NCBI RefSeq assembly: GCF_020921035.1
Contig: NC_063151.1
Coordinates: 32,680,934-32,744,933, forward strand
Length of the DNA: 64,000 nt
Direction: 5' to 3'
Source: Rhodamnia argentea
Lineage: Eukaryota; Streptophyta; Magnoliopsida; Myrtales; Myrtaceae
Shown here in pieces: positions 23,249 through 36,300 of this stretch. Each line of letters starts with the position of its first letter. The first letter of the stretch is position 1. The notes below the pieces were generated by a model. The model saw only the letters and a program-made list of their open reading frames with translations, was not told where the DNA came from and searched no databases. A program made the position numbers and the translations under genes.

Positions 23249-25108
23249 ATATCCATTCTCTCTCACAACTCGATCTCTCTTGGTTCCATCTCGTCCCTCT
23301 ACGATTTGAGTGTTTGTGAGTGAGAGAATGATCCTCGGGCCAATGTTCGATTTGAGCAAATCACCCGCACACAAAGCTCAAGTCGCCACACGATCGTGGT
23401 TCGAACACCGGTCCGTGACACATGCATTACCGTTGTAATCGGATTGGAACTCTTGACCTCGCATTTGACGGCCTATGTTATTGGGCTACCGTTGCCGGCT
23501 GTCACCCGGTGGTGCCGGCGTGATCTTGTTACTAGTCCATTTTCCTTGTACCTCATGAACAAACAAAAGAATATCTCACCCTCGACCAAGCAAGAAATTA
23601 GAACCGAGACTCCGTTTGTTTCACAGAAAACAACTTTCGGGAAAAAGTTTTTCAAATTTTTCGGCGTTCGGTTCACAGAAAATAAATTAGTCAAGAAAAA
23701 TAATTTTTGTCAATGGAAAAAACACCTTTATAAGCAGGGAAAATGATTTTCTCTTTCCTCGTGTACTCCTTCACGTTCCTTTTCCTTTTTAATTATTCTT
23801 TCTTTAAATTTTTCTTTTTTCCTTCGTCCTCTCTCGGTCGTCGGCAATCGGCAGCTTGCCATAAAAATATTTTATTCCACTCTTTCGCAATTAGTTTAAT
23901 TACAGAGTGATAAGAATCATCTCTTATTATGCGTACCTTCGCAATGTTGAATGAAGAACATATGGCCTTCGCAAAGTTTCTAATAATTTTGGTTTTCCTA
24001 CGCAAAGCTTCAAGATAGAACTATAGAGGTCCATCCATGTCCATGTCCCCTCTTAGACAAAGGTGGGTATGATTCCCCGTATTCATCCAATCACAATAGA
24101 GCGCATAAATCTATTGATCGAATCGTGAGACTTTTGTTTTGAAAAAACCCTCGTAGACGTTCTTCGTTTTAACGGTGGGTAATGTGAGATTCGGATCGCT
24201 TAACATTAGGATTTTCGTTATATACGTGACATTACTCAAATCATGCCGTCCAAATGAAAATGGACGGCCTGATTTGAATCTTGTTTGGGATTCAAAATTT
24301 TTCAAACTCCAAAAAAGTTCCTGCCCACATTTTTTTCCTCCTTTTCAACACATGAAGTGGCTCAAATCGGGCCCCCTATTTTCAATTGAGCGGTCTGATT
24401 TGAGTAATATCACACATGTCATGAAAATCTTAATGTTAGGCGATCTAAATCCGGGTAATATACACTTCGCTATCTTGTTTGTGTACTCCATCCTGGTCCA
24501 TATATTATAGCATTCTCAAGTGTGCATCAATCGGGCTTAATTTGTCAATGTGATTCAGTCACGAGTTTACCGTCCAAGCCCCTCCTCCCATCAATGCCCG
24601 GCCTCGTCCGGCTGCCTGGCTCGTGATCACACTTGAGGCCCCCGATCAACGGGTGTGATGGACTCGATTCTGCTCGAGCCGAGGTAAGAAGCTGCTACAA
24701 AACGTGGGACGCGTGCCTGAGGAAGCAGGCTCCCCGACCCCGGAGGATTCTCCGGTGGGGAAGAGGAATCCCACTATTCAAAAATGGAAAAGGCACCAAC
24801 CATTTTCGTTCTTTTCCGTTTTGTCGCCATCGCTTCTGGGGACGCGACCTAACTAAATAGCCCAGAACGGTCGGTCAATCTTAATGTGAGCTTCACTCAT
24901 CTACCTGCAGACGGCGTTGAAGAGACGAGAAGACCGTGAAGTTCTGCATTAACTCTCGCTGTTAAAAACTGGTGGAGGGGAGAGCAATTACGGAAGTCGT
25001 GGGCATTGCTCAAAATCATCGCGGGGGGACCGACAGATAAAAAAAGAAAACCTGGGAATTGATTGTGACGCCTTCCTGCTCGTCGCCGACTACCGGAAGC
25101 GCCGACGG
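23249..25108. other. Intergenic DNA upstream of laccase
   Basis: Includes a palindromic stretch at about 24176-24468 (listed separately) and AT-rich DNA around 23640-23830 with worn MITE-like phrases ('TTTTTCAAATTTTTCGG'). 24500-25108 should hold the laccase promoter and 5' UTR. No other gene was recognised. Confidence 0.4.
24176..24468. mobile_element. Palindromic MITE-like element, about 290 bp
   Basis: The left arm contains GGATCGCTTAACATTAGGAT and GACATTACTCAAATCATGCC. The complement of the right arm contains AGATCGCCTAACATTAAGAT and GATATTACTCAAATCAGACC. The arms thus pair over about 90 bases with mismatches. Exact ends and target duplication were not resolved. No coding capacity. Confidence 0.55.
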
Positions 25109-28100
25109 ATGAGGATGGGCAGCAGATTGTGGTTGTTGTTGGAGTCGGCGGGGCTGATCCTGCTGCTGGGTTGCTGCGTTCTCTCCCCCTCCGCTCATGC
25201 CGAAGTCCATTACTACGACTTCATAGTAAGTTCTCGCATTGAAAACGCACGTTGTCCTGGTTTCGCACCCGCGTCGTGACAATGTCTCCCCTTCCTGAAC
25301 AGAAACTTCTTGTCCCTCGCACGTTTTCGCTTTCTTCTGGCGGACAAGTACTTGGGTTACGTTATGTTATGTTACGCTCTTTCCATTTCGTCTGAACTTT
25401 CTGGTAACGATCTCCTGCTGCCGCATAAAAAGTAATAGGAGCTCCGAAACTCCTCCTAAATCCCCGGATACATTACAAACTCGACATCGAAGCGGCACGC
25501 ACGGAGTGTTGTCATTAAACTCTTTCTTTCTGGGCTTGATCGCAGCTAAAAGAGACCAACTTCACAAGGCTGTGCAGCTCCAAGAGCATGTTGACCGTGA
25601 ACGATAGCTTGCCCGGGCCGGCGATTCGAGTTCGCAAAGGCGACACCGTCTACGTCAACGTCCACAATCACGGCGACTACGGAGTCACCATTCACTGGTA
25701 TGGTACCTCTCTCTCTCTCTCTTTCTGAGCATTCTTTCAAATGAAGGTGAAGTTATATGTCATGCGTTTTTCCACACCCGGACGCGTCTACGTCCTTTCG
25801 TAGCCAGATCGAGGTCCATCTCGTGAATACGAGACCCGCCAAACAATAAGGACAAGATACTGTACGGATGGATCCACGCGAACCCACCCGAAACAGTAAA
25901 AGTAGGAGCAACATGTAAATATCTTTAGCCTAAGTGGCTTTGGGAAAATAAAAATAGTATTTGGTAAAAAATGTTTTGAAATATAACTTTGGATTAAGTA
26001 ATGTTCGGGACCCAAAAAAAAAATTACAAAGGGTTTTTGGCTTCATATTTTTTTTCTTTTTCTTTTTTATTCATTCCTCCTTTTTCCAAACGAAATCAAA
26101 ACCCTTCGCCGGCCAAGTCTGGCACCGACGGCCATAGCACGAGGCCGCCTGAGGTCGGCGAACTAGGCGGCCTTCGCCGGCCCCACCAATTGAAGAAGAA
26201 GATGAACAGCAACAATCTAGGGTTCCACTTTTCAAAGGGAGATAAAAGTGGATTTTTAGTAAGGTTTTGAGGGCAAAATAAATAACTAACTAATTTTCAA
26301 TGATGGGCCTTCAACACCGATTTTTCAGCCTTTCCAAGGCTGGCATTTGACCAAATGCCCCTTAAAAATGCTTGCTAAACACCCCGGCAGTTTCTTAAGG
26401 GGCTTTAAAGGCCCATAACTCCTTGGGAAATATGAACCAAACGCACTATAAGAGCTCACAAAATCAAATATCGTCGCGAATTGGAACACGTGTCAAGTAC
26501 GGAGTGGTTTGGGCTGGGGGGAGAGTTCTACGTTAGTCAATTTAAAAACAGATAAAAGGTGTTGCTCGGCCATTATCCTTTTTTTTTTTTTTTTTTTGGG
26601 GTGTGTGTCGAAGGTTGGCCGTTGTCTCGCCGGTCAATTTTCTTCCTCCTCTTGCTGAAGGTTAGCTGCAATTTTACTCGCAAGACTCTGGCTGTCCAAC
26701 TGAGGACGTCACAAAAGCAGAGCTGCTCCGCAATAAATATTGTTTTGTACTGTAAGAAGCTCTGCCATCTAACCAACACCAACCATGTTAACGAAGAAAA
26801 TAATACAAAACGTCAACTCAGACTTCCGTCCCCTGAAAGGAGACGGATCTGATTAAAAGACTAATTATGACAAATTTTTAGAAATTAAATGACCCAAATT
26901 TTTTTTTTTTAGAGCTAGAGCAACGGACTAACACAAGTTTTAAGTCTTCCACTATGTTCAAACTAGTATATTTAGGGATAACTGCAGTGCAAATACCAAA
27001 ACTTGTCAACAAGTCCTAACGCTTATTGTCTCGTGCATTTAAACCCTAAAACTTATAACTGCCGTTTCGAGTCTTTCTATTAATGGCAGGAATGACATCA
27101 AGTGCATCTGAGTTGAAAGTGAGAATTTCGGTGAACGAAATGAAAGTTACAGTGATTAAGTACATTACATGACAAGTTTTAAGACTTGCATTCTAGTTAT
27201 CCTAAATTAGTGTCTTGGGTACTTGTTAAGTGCATCACGAACATAATATCCCCTGTATTTGTGTTTGGTTGCTTGAATCAGATACCTAAATCTTACAAAC
27301 AAAGTTCCATAATTGGTGGTGGCAATTGGTTGTGTCTCCTCGGGAAGAGAAAGGATCTTGAAAATTATTTCGATTTGCAAAAGGAAAAACAAAATGAGTT
27401 GAGGGCTTTGAGTTAAAGAGTCGCGAGTTTTGGAAAATATCTCGATTTGTTGTGAAAATTGCAGGCACGGCGTAAAGCAGCCAAGAAATCCATGGTCAGA
27501 TGGTCCAGAATACGTAACACAGTGCCCGATCGAACCCGGGACGAACTTTACTTATGAGGTCATATTTTCGAAAGAAGAGGGCACGCTTTGGTGGCATGCG
27601 CACAGCGACTGGACCAGAGCCGGAGTTCATGGGGCCATTGTCATATACCCTAAGGAGGGCACAACTTACCCTTTTGAGGAACCTGATGGTGAAGAAGTGG
27701 TAGTACTGGGTCAGTGATCATCATAACCTCCTTGTTCAGTCTTTTCTGATCAGAAAGATTTGTTTCTCGTCTGTTTTTATCTGTTGCTACTTCATGAATC
27801 ATAAGTTTCAATTTGAAGTTTCAGGGACGGATTCAAAAGAATTAAGTGAGTATCTGTTATGGTTTCTTTCATACTGTTAATATGGTTGGGGTCTAGGACA
27901 AGGACAACATAATGTTTCGCGGACAAGAAAGAGAAGAAAAGCATAGTGAAACAGCTATGAAGTTTCAGGAGTTGCTTGCATCGCTCTTGTCGCTTTTATT
28001 CGTTCACATTTCGTGCATCTCTGTTCATTCTGAACTTGCTCCACAAGGAGGCTGGGACATGTATACTGTGTTTTCTTCTGTCAAACATGAAAAGATGTGA

Positions 28101-30113
28101 AATTTCAGGATCACATACTTCCTTTCCTTCTGTCACTCCTCCTTGTTTTCTCTTGCTCCACGGTGATTGCATATTCATTTTGTTGGTCTCTCCGTATGAT
28201 TGCCTAAATTCTATGTTACTTGCCTATCCATAGGGTCTTGGTACACCGGAGATGTGAACAAGGAAGTTGAGGAGGACCTGAATGCAGGTTCAGACACTCC
28301 TCGCTCGGATGCATATGTTATCAACGGCCAACCGGGAGACTTTTGCGAATGTTCTAAAGGTAATCCACCGCTACATGAGACAGACAGAAAACAATTGCGC
28401 AACTCGTTTGCAGAACTAACTGACGATGGTTGCTAAGTCGGAGTTCATTCACTTGGTTTGATGTGCATTTGACCTATTCGGGGAATGTAAAATCAGCGGA
28501 ATTCGCTCAACTAGAGAAATGAACCCGACTGATCTTGTGTTACAATGCTAAGAGAACATATGACGGACTGTTGCATTGGCGTTTCCTGGCTAAAATGTTC
28601 TTTAGGTCTTGCCATTTACAAAGCTTTTGATTGCAGATTTCACCTACCGCTGGTCGGTCGATTATGGGAAAAGGTACCTCCTTCGTCTGGTCAATGCGGT
28701 GATGAATGCAGAGATGTTCTTTGCCATCGGACAACATAATTTCACCGTCATCGGGATGGATGGGGCCTACATAAAACCAGTTGTCACGAGTTTTGTGATG
28801 ATTGCCCCAGGGCAAACCATGGATATACTAGTCACTGCGAACCAATCTCTTGGTCAATACTACATGGCAACTAGACAGTACGACAGTGTTAAGCCAGACG
28901 TCACGGATTATGACAAAGTGAATGCCACCGCGATTCTTCAGTATGCCGGCAACTACACCGAGACATCAGCTCCTTTCTTTCCCGACACACTGCCGATCTA
29001 TTATGACTATAAATCTGCAATAAACTTCATGAGTCACATCAGGAGCTTAGCAAATGAAGAATACCCTGTTGACGTCCCCAGAAATATAACTACGTACATG
29101 TACATCACGGCTTCCATGGGCGAAGTTGAGTTTGTCAATGGTTCGAACACGAGAACTGGCCTTGCATCAAGCTTAAACAATGTTAGTTGGGTAAACCCAT
29201 CGACCGATGTGCTAATGGCTTACTACAGGTATTCGTCAATCATTCCTGTGTACATTTTGTTGATGAGCTTGTTCAATTTTTGGAACTACAATTTTAGGAC
29301 AGGAATGTTAAACGACAGAAATATTCATGCACGGTATCAAATTTATTGTGATCATCGTTGGACTCAGACTCACAGATGAATGTCCACAACAGGAACATGA
29401 GCGGTTATTTCACAACAGATTTTCCAGATTGGCCGGAAAAGTTTTTCAACTTTACCGCAGACGACGTGGCGGATGATTATGAGGTGGCACTACAAGGAAC
29501 CAAAGTCAAGATGCTAAATTACAATGAAGAAGTGGAGATTGTTTTCCAAGGAACCAATATTATGGATGCATCGGAGGATCACCCGATGCATTTGCACGGG
29601 TATGCCTTTTATGTCGTCGGAGCCGGTTATGGGAACTTTGACAACGAGACGGACCCCGAGGGTTACAATCTGGTCGATCCACCGGAAGTGAATACCGTCT
29701 CGCTGCCTAAAAAAGGATGGGCAGCCATCAGATTCCGAGCCAGCAATCCAGGTACTTGCCTTTGCGCTTCGGTCATGCAGTTACTATTACCTAGTCATTT
29801 AGGAGTAACCCATTTTAACACCAACTTCTGTCTTGTTTTGCTGGACGAATCTCGGTTGAAATGAATCTTTGTTTTACGCGGTTCTGTCTTTGATATCTGC
29901 TTCCTAATACCAGGAGTATGGCTATGGCACTGTCATCTGGATCGACACTACAGTTGGGGAATGACCACCGTGTTCATTGTGAAGAACGGCGGGACGCCTG
30001 AGACTAGCATCAGGGAACCCCCTCCCTACATGCCCCCCTGTAAAGATTCTTCACTTCGATTGCGAAAATCGGACGCTACTTCATCTGTCGAATTGGATAA
30101 ATCAGATGTATGA
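25109..30113 (+). CDS. Laccase (multicopper oxidase)
   Basis: Secreted p-diphenol:O2 oxidoreductase of the cell wall, used in monolignol or flavonoid polymerisation. Seven exons: 25109-25225, 25546-25697, 27465-27709, 28234-28359, 28637-29228, 29393-29751, 29914-30113; 596 aa. A signal peptide with a strong Leu core ends near SAHA (residue ~31). All four copper motifs are present: HWHG (89-92, split by intron 2), WHAH (133-136), HPMHLHG (473-479) and [12 protein letters not shown] (536-547, with the type-1 Cys and axial Met). Wording such as [18 protein letters not shown] and [13 protein letters not shown] suggests the LAC14/LAC15-like side of the family, a weak assignment. Several N-glycosylation sites (NFT, NVS, NMS) are visible. 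Intron 2 is long (1767 bp) and starts with CT repeats. After the usual end MPPC (573) there are 23 extra residues. An alternative start is the ATG at 25115. Confidence 0.93.
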
Positions 30114-30326
30114 ACCAACCAGCATATGGTCTTCCATATATATATATTTTTAACACTCCTGATTAGTAGATCACATTAGAGTGCCGTTGCTGTAGTCATG
30201 CGGAAAGTAGAGTTCAGGCCTGGAATTTTCAGCTTTATACTGCCCAACTAAGAGGCCTTCTCTTTCGCCTGATGAGTGCGAGATGTGCTGGAGTGACGCT
30301 ATCAGGACAATAATGGCAATACTTTG

Positions 30327-30463
30327 TCCATCAGATGCGTCCCTTGATTCATTTGTTTGATATGAAAAGCCATTCAGGACACTATCCGTTCCTTCAAATC
30401 CTTTGTTTTCCAATTCCATCAGATGCGTCCCTTGATTCATTTGTTTGATATGAAAAGCCATTC
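30327..30463. repeat. Two identical 49-bp direct repeats
   Basis: 30327-30375 and 30415-30463 are identical over 49 bases, beginning TCCATCAGATGCGTCCCTTG, with 39 unique bases between. They lie in the laccase/DUF1475 convergent spacer. No gene is recognised across them. Confidence 0.9.
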
Positions 30464-30987
30464 TTGGTCCATCCCAGGTTCAAAACTTGGCTCATGATTA
30501 TTTCCAAAGAAACCAGGCCCAGACAACGTGGTCAGAACCGACCCATTTCGGAGCAACTCCGGCGCTGGTTTCGAGCAGGTAGATTGATCGCTCAGGGTTA
30601 AGAATGAGCAGAAGAGTGTACGTCCCTGTTCTTACAGAAAGGGACCGTGTCGTCTCAAGGAGTTCATCTGGGGAGGATCCTTGCCGATTGCACGGTGCTC
30701 CTACCGCTTTAAATCTCTTTGGCGAAAACAGATAATCACTCAAGCAGGATTTGGCAACCATATTCAATACGTCAATAGTAGACATTCCCGTTCAAAGATG
30801 CTTGTGTAAAGAATATTTTACACCGTCTGTGTTTTTATAATGAATCATCACTGTGCAAACGCTGTAGAATAACACAGCACGAAAACTTTCCAGCAAGAAA
30901 TGGAATCTTTTGGCTCCGCCTGCGACCAAACCATCTTCAACATGGAATTCCACAAGTACTTCACTCGACACTCATTGTTGCGCCTTT

Positions 30988-33900
30988 TCATGCCGAAGTT
31001 CTCTCATACCTGTTTTCTGCCCTAGCATTTCCAATCGAATCACCTCAATCCTCAGGAGAAAATAGCCAAAAAAGCACTCATTGAATATATTGAACATACC
31101 ATGCAAGCTAGTTAGCTAAATCTCAACTATGCTGAGATCTACTACCCAAAAGGAGACAGAAAGCATGAAAACTCAATAGTAATGATATTAAGATAATCAT
31201 GTTCTTCCATATTACATTGGACAAATATGGTATGACAAAGCAATTATTAATGGTATGGTAGAAATCACAGTTTCCATCTTTCTGCTGTGCTTTCATGCTA
31301 AAAAACTATTGGAGGAATAAACAAAGTTTTGTTTGCGTCTGAATAATCCGTGCATCATGCTCATCATGTTTTCCTTTTAGCAATCAAAACTATGGTATAG
31401 TAGTTGAAGGCAAACTACATCATGGATGCCTGCATGATCAGCATGAACCTTAATTAACAGTATGAATCAAGAGAGAAACCAAGCATGGAGAGTTAGGAGT
31501 GCCAATGCTGGAAAACCAAAAGGCAATTCTGGTTGTTCAACCCATATGATATGACCAGAGCCCGAGGTAAAGGGATCCCAATATAGCTCAAGTTACTTGA
31601 ACATTTTTGTTTTTGGCCAAAGTACGTTTCTCATGACTCCTTCTTGAAAGTTGAAAAGAAGCTGTGTTCTCCTATAATACCAAAGAAAAGTTTCCCGGAA
31701 GCTTTTTCCCAAAGATTTGGAGATATCAAAAAGATATCAATGGCAATCCTTTCTGGAGAATCATATCTTGGGACAGAAGAAATGCAATTCTCTACTAGCA
31801 TTGACAAAACTGAAATCTAAACTCGGAGACAATTTGACATACCTATAACCGCTGTTAAACAAGACGAAGTAGAGTGGATCCAGGGAAGAAAGCTGGAAGA
31901 GTTCTCGCACTATGTAGGCACATGTACTAATACTGCACAAAACATTAAACAAAGTCTGTGACTTGCTGTAAAAAGGTTTATTTGACATCTTATGAATTGA
32001 AAACACAGTAGACAACTAGAGCATTCTAGACGATTTCCAAATGGTCCATTATAAACAATGAGCACTCGTATGTCCGATTGCAAGAAAACAAGGGACTATG
32101 ATCATGATGAGTGACGGGTGCCATTTTCAGGTTTTTGGCATATTGCCCAAGGTCTCCCTAACAAGGTCCAAGCAGGATGTCCATGCAAGCACCAAGAGAC
32201 TGAATGGCATGCTTATGTTCTCAAAATCCCCCTTCCAATTCAATTTTTCATGTGGAAACATATCGACAATATCATACACAACTTGCATTAGACTAAGCAT
32301 TGGCCAAGAAGATCATATCACAGATTAAACAAAGCCTCCGAGAGTTCATTATGTCGAGTAGAGGCTGTTGCTTGCCCTATGTGATGCAAGAGGGAAGAAT
32401 AAAGTAGGACTTTGAAGCTTAGGTGTGGATACAGGATCAATGGCCAACAGTAGAAGTCCGGAAAATGTAGGTAGATGGTCTTTGTCATTGATCATCAGTT
32501 TATAAACGATGAGTGATCATCAGCACATAAACGTTAAATAAAAACAATCAAATACCACCACATAATATGATCAATAATCATCCAATAACTTTAAAGTCCT
32601 CTGTAATGCTCAACCGGTCAATTCGATGTTACAGACAATGCTCACAGCTGTAACAGAAACTTGGGTAATATGGATACATTACCTGCCAGAGCATATCAAG
32701 AGAAAGATCCACACAAATGCACTAAGCCAACTTGATTCCTTATAAGCAACCCAAACCTGTAAGACCATGAGATGTAAATAGACATGAGTTATGCAGGGCA
32801 AAACAAGACAATTGTCTCATCACCAATCAGTAGCCATCAAACAAGAACTCCTATTTGTGGGTGTCTAAAACCAAAGGTGCTGCTCTCAGATCTAATAGGC
32901 ATGATCGCAGCAATGGTTCCATAAGCTTATGAAGCATGAACTCTGAAGTTGATTATCCATTAACTAAGATGTTGCATAGCCTCTGCTCGTTGCTAATTGA
33001 ACCATCTGATATCACTTCATAATCCTTCTATCCATTTCTACCACACACAGAGTCCTGTTTATGCACGTCCTCTGTTCTATCCGATGAGTCAAAAAATTGT
33101 ATGCACCAAAGTTAGCCAACAGAAGCATTAGAGACATACAGAAAGAGCAACAACGTTGATGTAGAAGTCAATTAGCGTCGCTGTCATCCACCTGCAAATT
33201 GATAGCACCATTCAGTACATTCACAGAGGACAGAGACTAATATGCTTACATGTTAAGACACTGACTAAGATGCAAATGAAAAAAGTATGCCCCCCCTCCT
33301 AATTTAAAATGAAAAGTACAGTCCTCCCATGGGGACTCACTTAAATTGCATGATCTCATGATAGAAGGATAAAACTTCAGAAAGCAAAAGCATAGAAACC
33401 TTCATACTTAAAGCGTCAATTTAATATCCCAAGGGAGTATATGGCTCTCGTTAATCGAGAGAAGCTCCTATTGAGAATTATACTATTTGGCCAACGCAGG
33501 GCATGGCATACCACTAGACAAAAAGAGAAGCAGGGAACGTATTGGCAAGGGTCATAGGTGCATCTTAAAATCAGCAACTCTTCCTACACACAACTCACAT
33601 ATCTAGTGCTAAAGCCCAACAATTATTTCCATGAACATTGGTTTTCTTAAGATTCAAACCAGCATCCAAGATATGTTGCTTCCCTCTAAAGATCCAGATG
33701 ATTTACGCACTGTAGATACAAGGGGAAAAAATGCCGGCTCCTAGCAGATGAATGAGTAAGAGAACTAATGCAACAAAAGGTACTTAAACCAAAAACTGCC
33801 AAGTCCCTAATCAGTTTTCAAGACACATGAATAGAAAGCTAAGCAGAGGCATTTGTTATAATCCTAGCTGTACTCCTTATAGTGCACCATGACCAAATAA

Positions 33901-36130
33901 AAAAACAACCTATCCTCATAACTTCTCCAACATAACGCCAAGTGTTAGGAAACCAAATGACAAAGACCCATTGAAGACAAAGCAATTAACTTACGGAGTC
34001 AAAAGTTCTTTCCGGAAAGGACTACCATTGGTGAAGATAGTGTAGAGAAGAGTCACCAGCATCAAACCACCCAAAGCAATGAAAGTGATTCTAGCAATTA
34101 TAACAGGAAAATGCTGCTTCTTCTGTTCCATGCCATCCCTGAAGAAAGAAATTGCTCAAATAAAAAGCTATTCCAGCATCCAAAATCATAATCGGAAATG
34201 ACAGAATTAGCACATTTAAACTTTCCATTTGCTGTTCAGCACAAGAAAGAGACTGCAGCTTAAAATTGAAAGCATAAGTTTGGAGTGGTTGGGCACGTTA
34301 GTAACCCTTTTTCAAAATTGAATCACATAAACAACATCTAAAAGACTCTAAGATTTATAGCTCCAGAGCAGAAAATTGTTCCTTTGCCATGATCTGGCGA
34401 AACCATGAGCTCATAATGTCTCCGTAAAGTACTTTATAGGTGCTACTCCAAAATACAGTAGAAACAACAATGACATACTCATACATAAAATGCCGTGTAA
34501 ACATACTTGCTCGAGTGCCGCAGCAGAACATGGTAGATGGGATCTTGTGAAGATTCTTGAGGTGAGAGTTTGAGAAATTGCAAAAGAATGTAGAAGCACG
34601 TTGTGACACTGAGAAAAGAATCGCATCATAATGCACATAAATGTCAGCTGAGAAATCAAATGAAAGCACTTTGCCCTTTAAAACAACTCAAAGCGGCTTT
34701 TGTGTAGCTCGCACCTACAAAATAAGAAGCAGAATTCCTGTCGAGAGAACTTAAGTCATACCTGCCCAGGCAGATAAGAAGCACTGTCCAAAGTAAAGCA
34801 CTGAAAAAGTTTGATTCCTTGTACCAAACCCAAGCCTGAAGACATATTAAGTGTAAGCATGCACCGTAAATTCACAGAACTTCATCCAAAAAAAGCTTCA
34901 ACAACAGATGAAATACATCATCTTCTACTTGTTCAACACTATACTTTGAATCCCCCCTTCAAAAAGGAACGTTGGGCATTGACATGAAAGCAGATTGAAT
35001 GCGTGCAATCGCCAGTTCCTTTTAAGGCATTATCGAAATGTCACCTTTCAGCTTCACGTGATTTTGAGTCAATTTTCCAACATATATAAACTCAGGGTCT
35101 GTTTGCTCTGGTGAAAAGCTGCTACTTGTCAGTTAAAACTGGAAAGAACTATCGCCAAACACATCAGGTACCATGTTTTAGTTTTTTTTTTTTTAATTCC
35201 TAGAAGCAGAAAATTTGATAAATGTGAGAGGAAACTGCATTACCTGAACATTACTGCACTTACGTAGTTGTAGCTATGTAATTAACCACATGCAGCATTC
35301 TTACATGGTGTTATAGTTGAGATGGTTTTCAAACTTATCCATTGATGAAGTTGAGTAAAGAGGAGTAATCTGTAATAGCGAGAAGATAAAATTTGTCCAT
35401 ACCGCAAGCGGAACAACATTTATATAGTAGTCAACCAACGTTGCTGCCATCCACCTGCAATGTAGTCAGAAAAAATTTATCAATAATCCATGTTTTGTGT
35501 TTGTATGATGTACTAAAGAAAATTTTTGCATGATAAAGTGACCAATAATTCGAGTTGTGACCAACATATACAAGAACTAAACATTTGTCCAGACGAACCA
35601 TCTAAAAGTCATTCTCTCCAGGATAAACCCAAGATATCTGTCTCTAGTAATATCAATATAGAACAGCCTGTTCCGACCACAAGTCCCGCATGAGACAGAT
35701 TCGCAAAAGTGGTCCGGTTCGACAAGTCCCTGCACTTGCCCGCTTCACGAAAGGTGACCTCCTAAAGATTCATATCACATTGGTAGGATCATCTCAAATT
35801 ACACAAATGCTGGGCAAGACAAAAAGGGGGATTGGATCATCTCAGACAAATTGTTAGCTGAACAGTTTCATACGTTCATTTCTGTCTCCCACGCGTATCA
35901 CGGAAAGATGACAGAGAAATAAGGTTCTTCATTCAATATGCGTTTGGGTTCAGTAGACTAGAGGACCAACTCTCCTAGTCCCGGAAACAACATAAGAGCA
36001 AAGTCGGCTTTTTTTTTTCCCTCGTCCTCCAAGATGAAGTAAGGACTGGTAAATGAGGTTGGCGTCGAATTAGACGTGCAAATCTTTTCCATGTTCCGAA
36101 ATGCATTCATAACAAAGGCACCATAAACAC

Positions 36131-36168
<38 letters not shown>

Positions 36169-36300
36169 CTACGGAGTGAGGAGGTCGGAGCGGAAAGGGA
36201 GGCCATCGACGGCGATGGTGTAGATGAGAGTGGCCACCATGAAGCAACCCAACACCAGGAAGAGAGCTTTCAGAGCCGTCACGACCGCCGACCCCGCCAT
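30988..36300 (-). CDS. DUF1475 family multi-pass membrane protein
   Basis: Plant membrane protein of unknown function (DUF1475). Nine exons: 36173-36300, 35403-35454, 34762-34835, 34507-34608, 33995-34138, 33140-33191, 32683-32756, 31843-31932, 30988-31021; 249 aa, the usual family size. It is two copies of one unit. Each has a hydrophobic helix, then DGLPFRSDLLTPWMAATL or NGSPFRKELLTPWMTATL, then (Y/F)YINVV, WYKES or AYKES, a second helix rich in Leu/Ile, and LSPQ or LSSLD. About six membrane segments are expected. Exon 2 and exon 6 are both 52 nt, exon 3 and exon 7 both 74 nt, with the same phases, and in both halves an intron splits the Pro codon of TPW. The last exon is only 34 nt (RAENRYERTSA); it was found by matching the family C-terminus and is the least certain piece. 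Intron 1 starts with a long CT tract. Confidence 0.88.
36133..36164 (+). repeat. (GA)n microsatellite at DUF1475 intron 1 donor
   Basis: About 32 bases of GA on the plus strand, read as CT in the transcript, beginning within ten bases of the 5' splice site at 36172. A second (GA)n run at 36495-36514 lies in the 5' flank. Confidence 0.9.

Noticed and set aside
30498-30785. 95-codon minus-strand frame between laccase and DUF1475
   Set aside because: No family match, and no splice path joins it to DUF1475, whose last exon ends at 30988.
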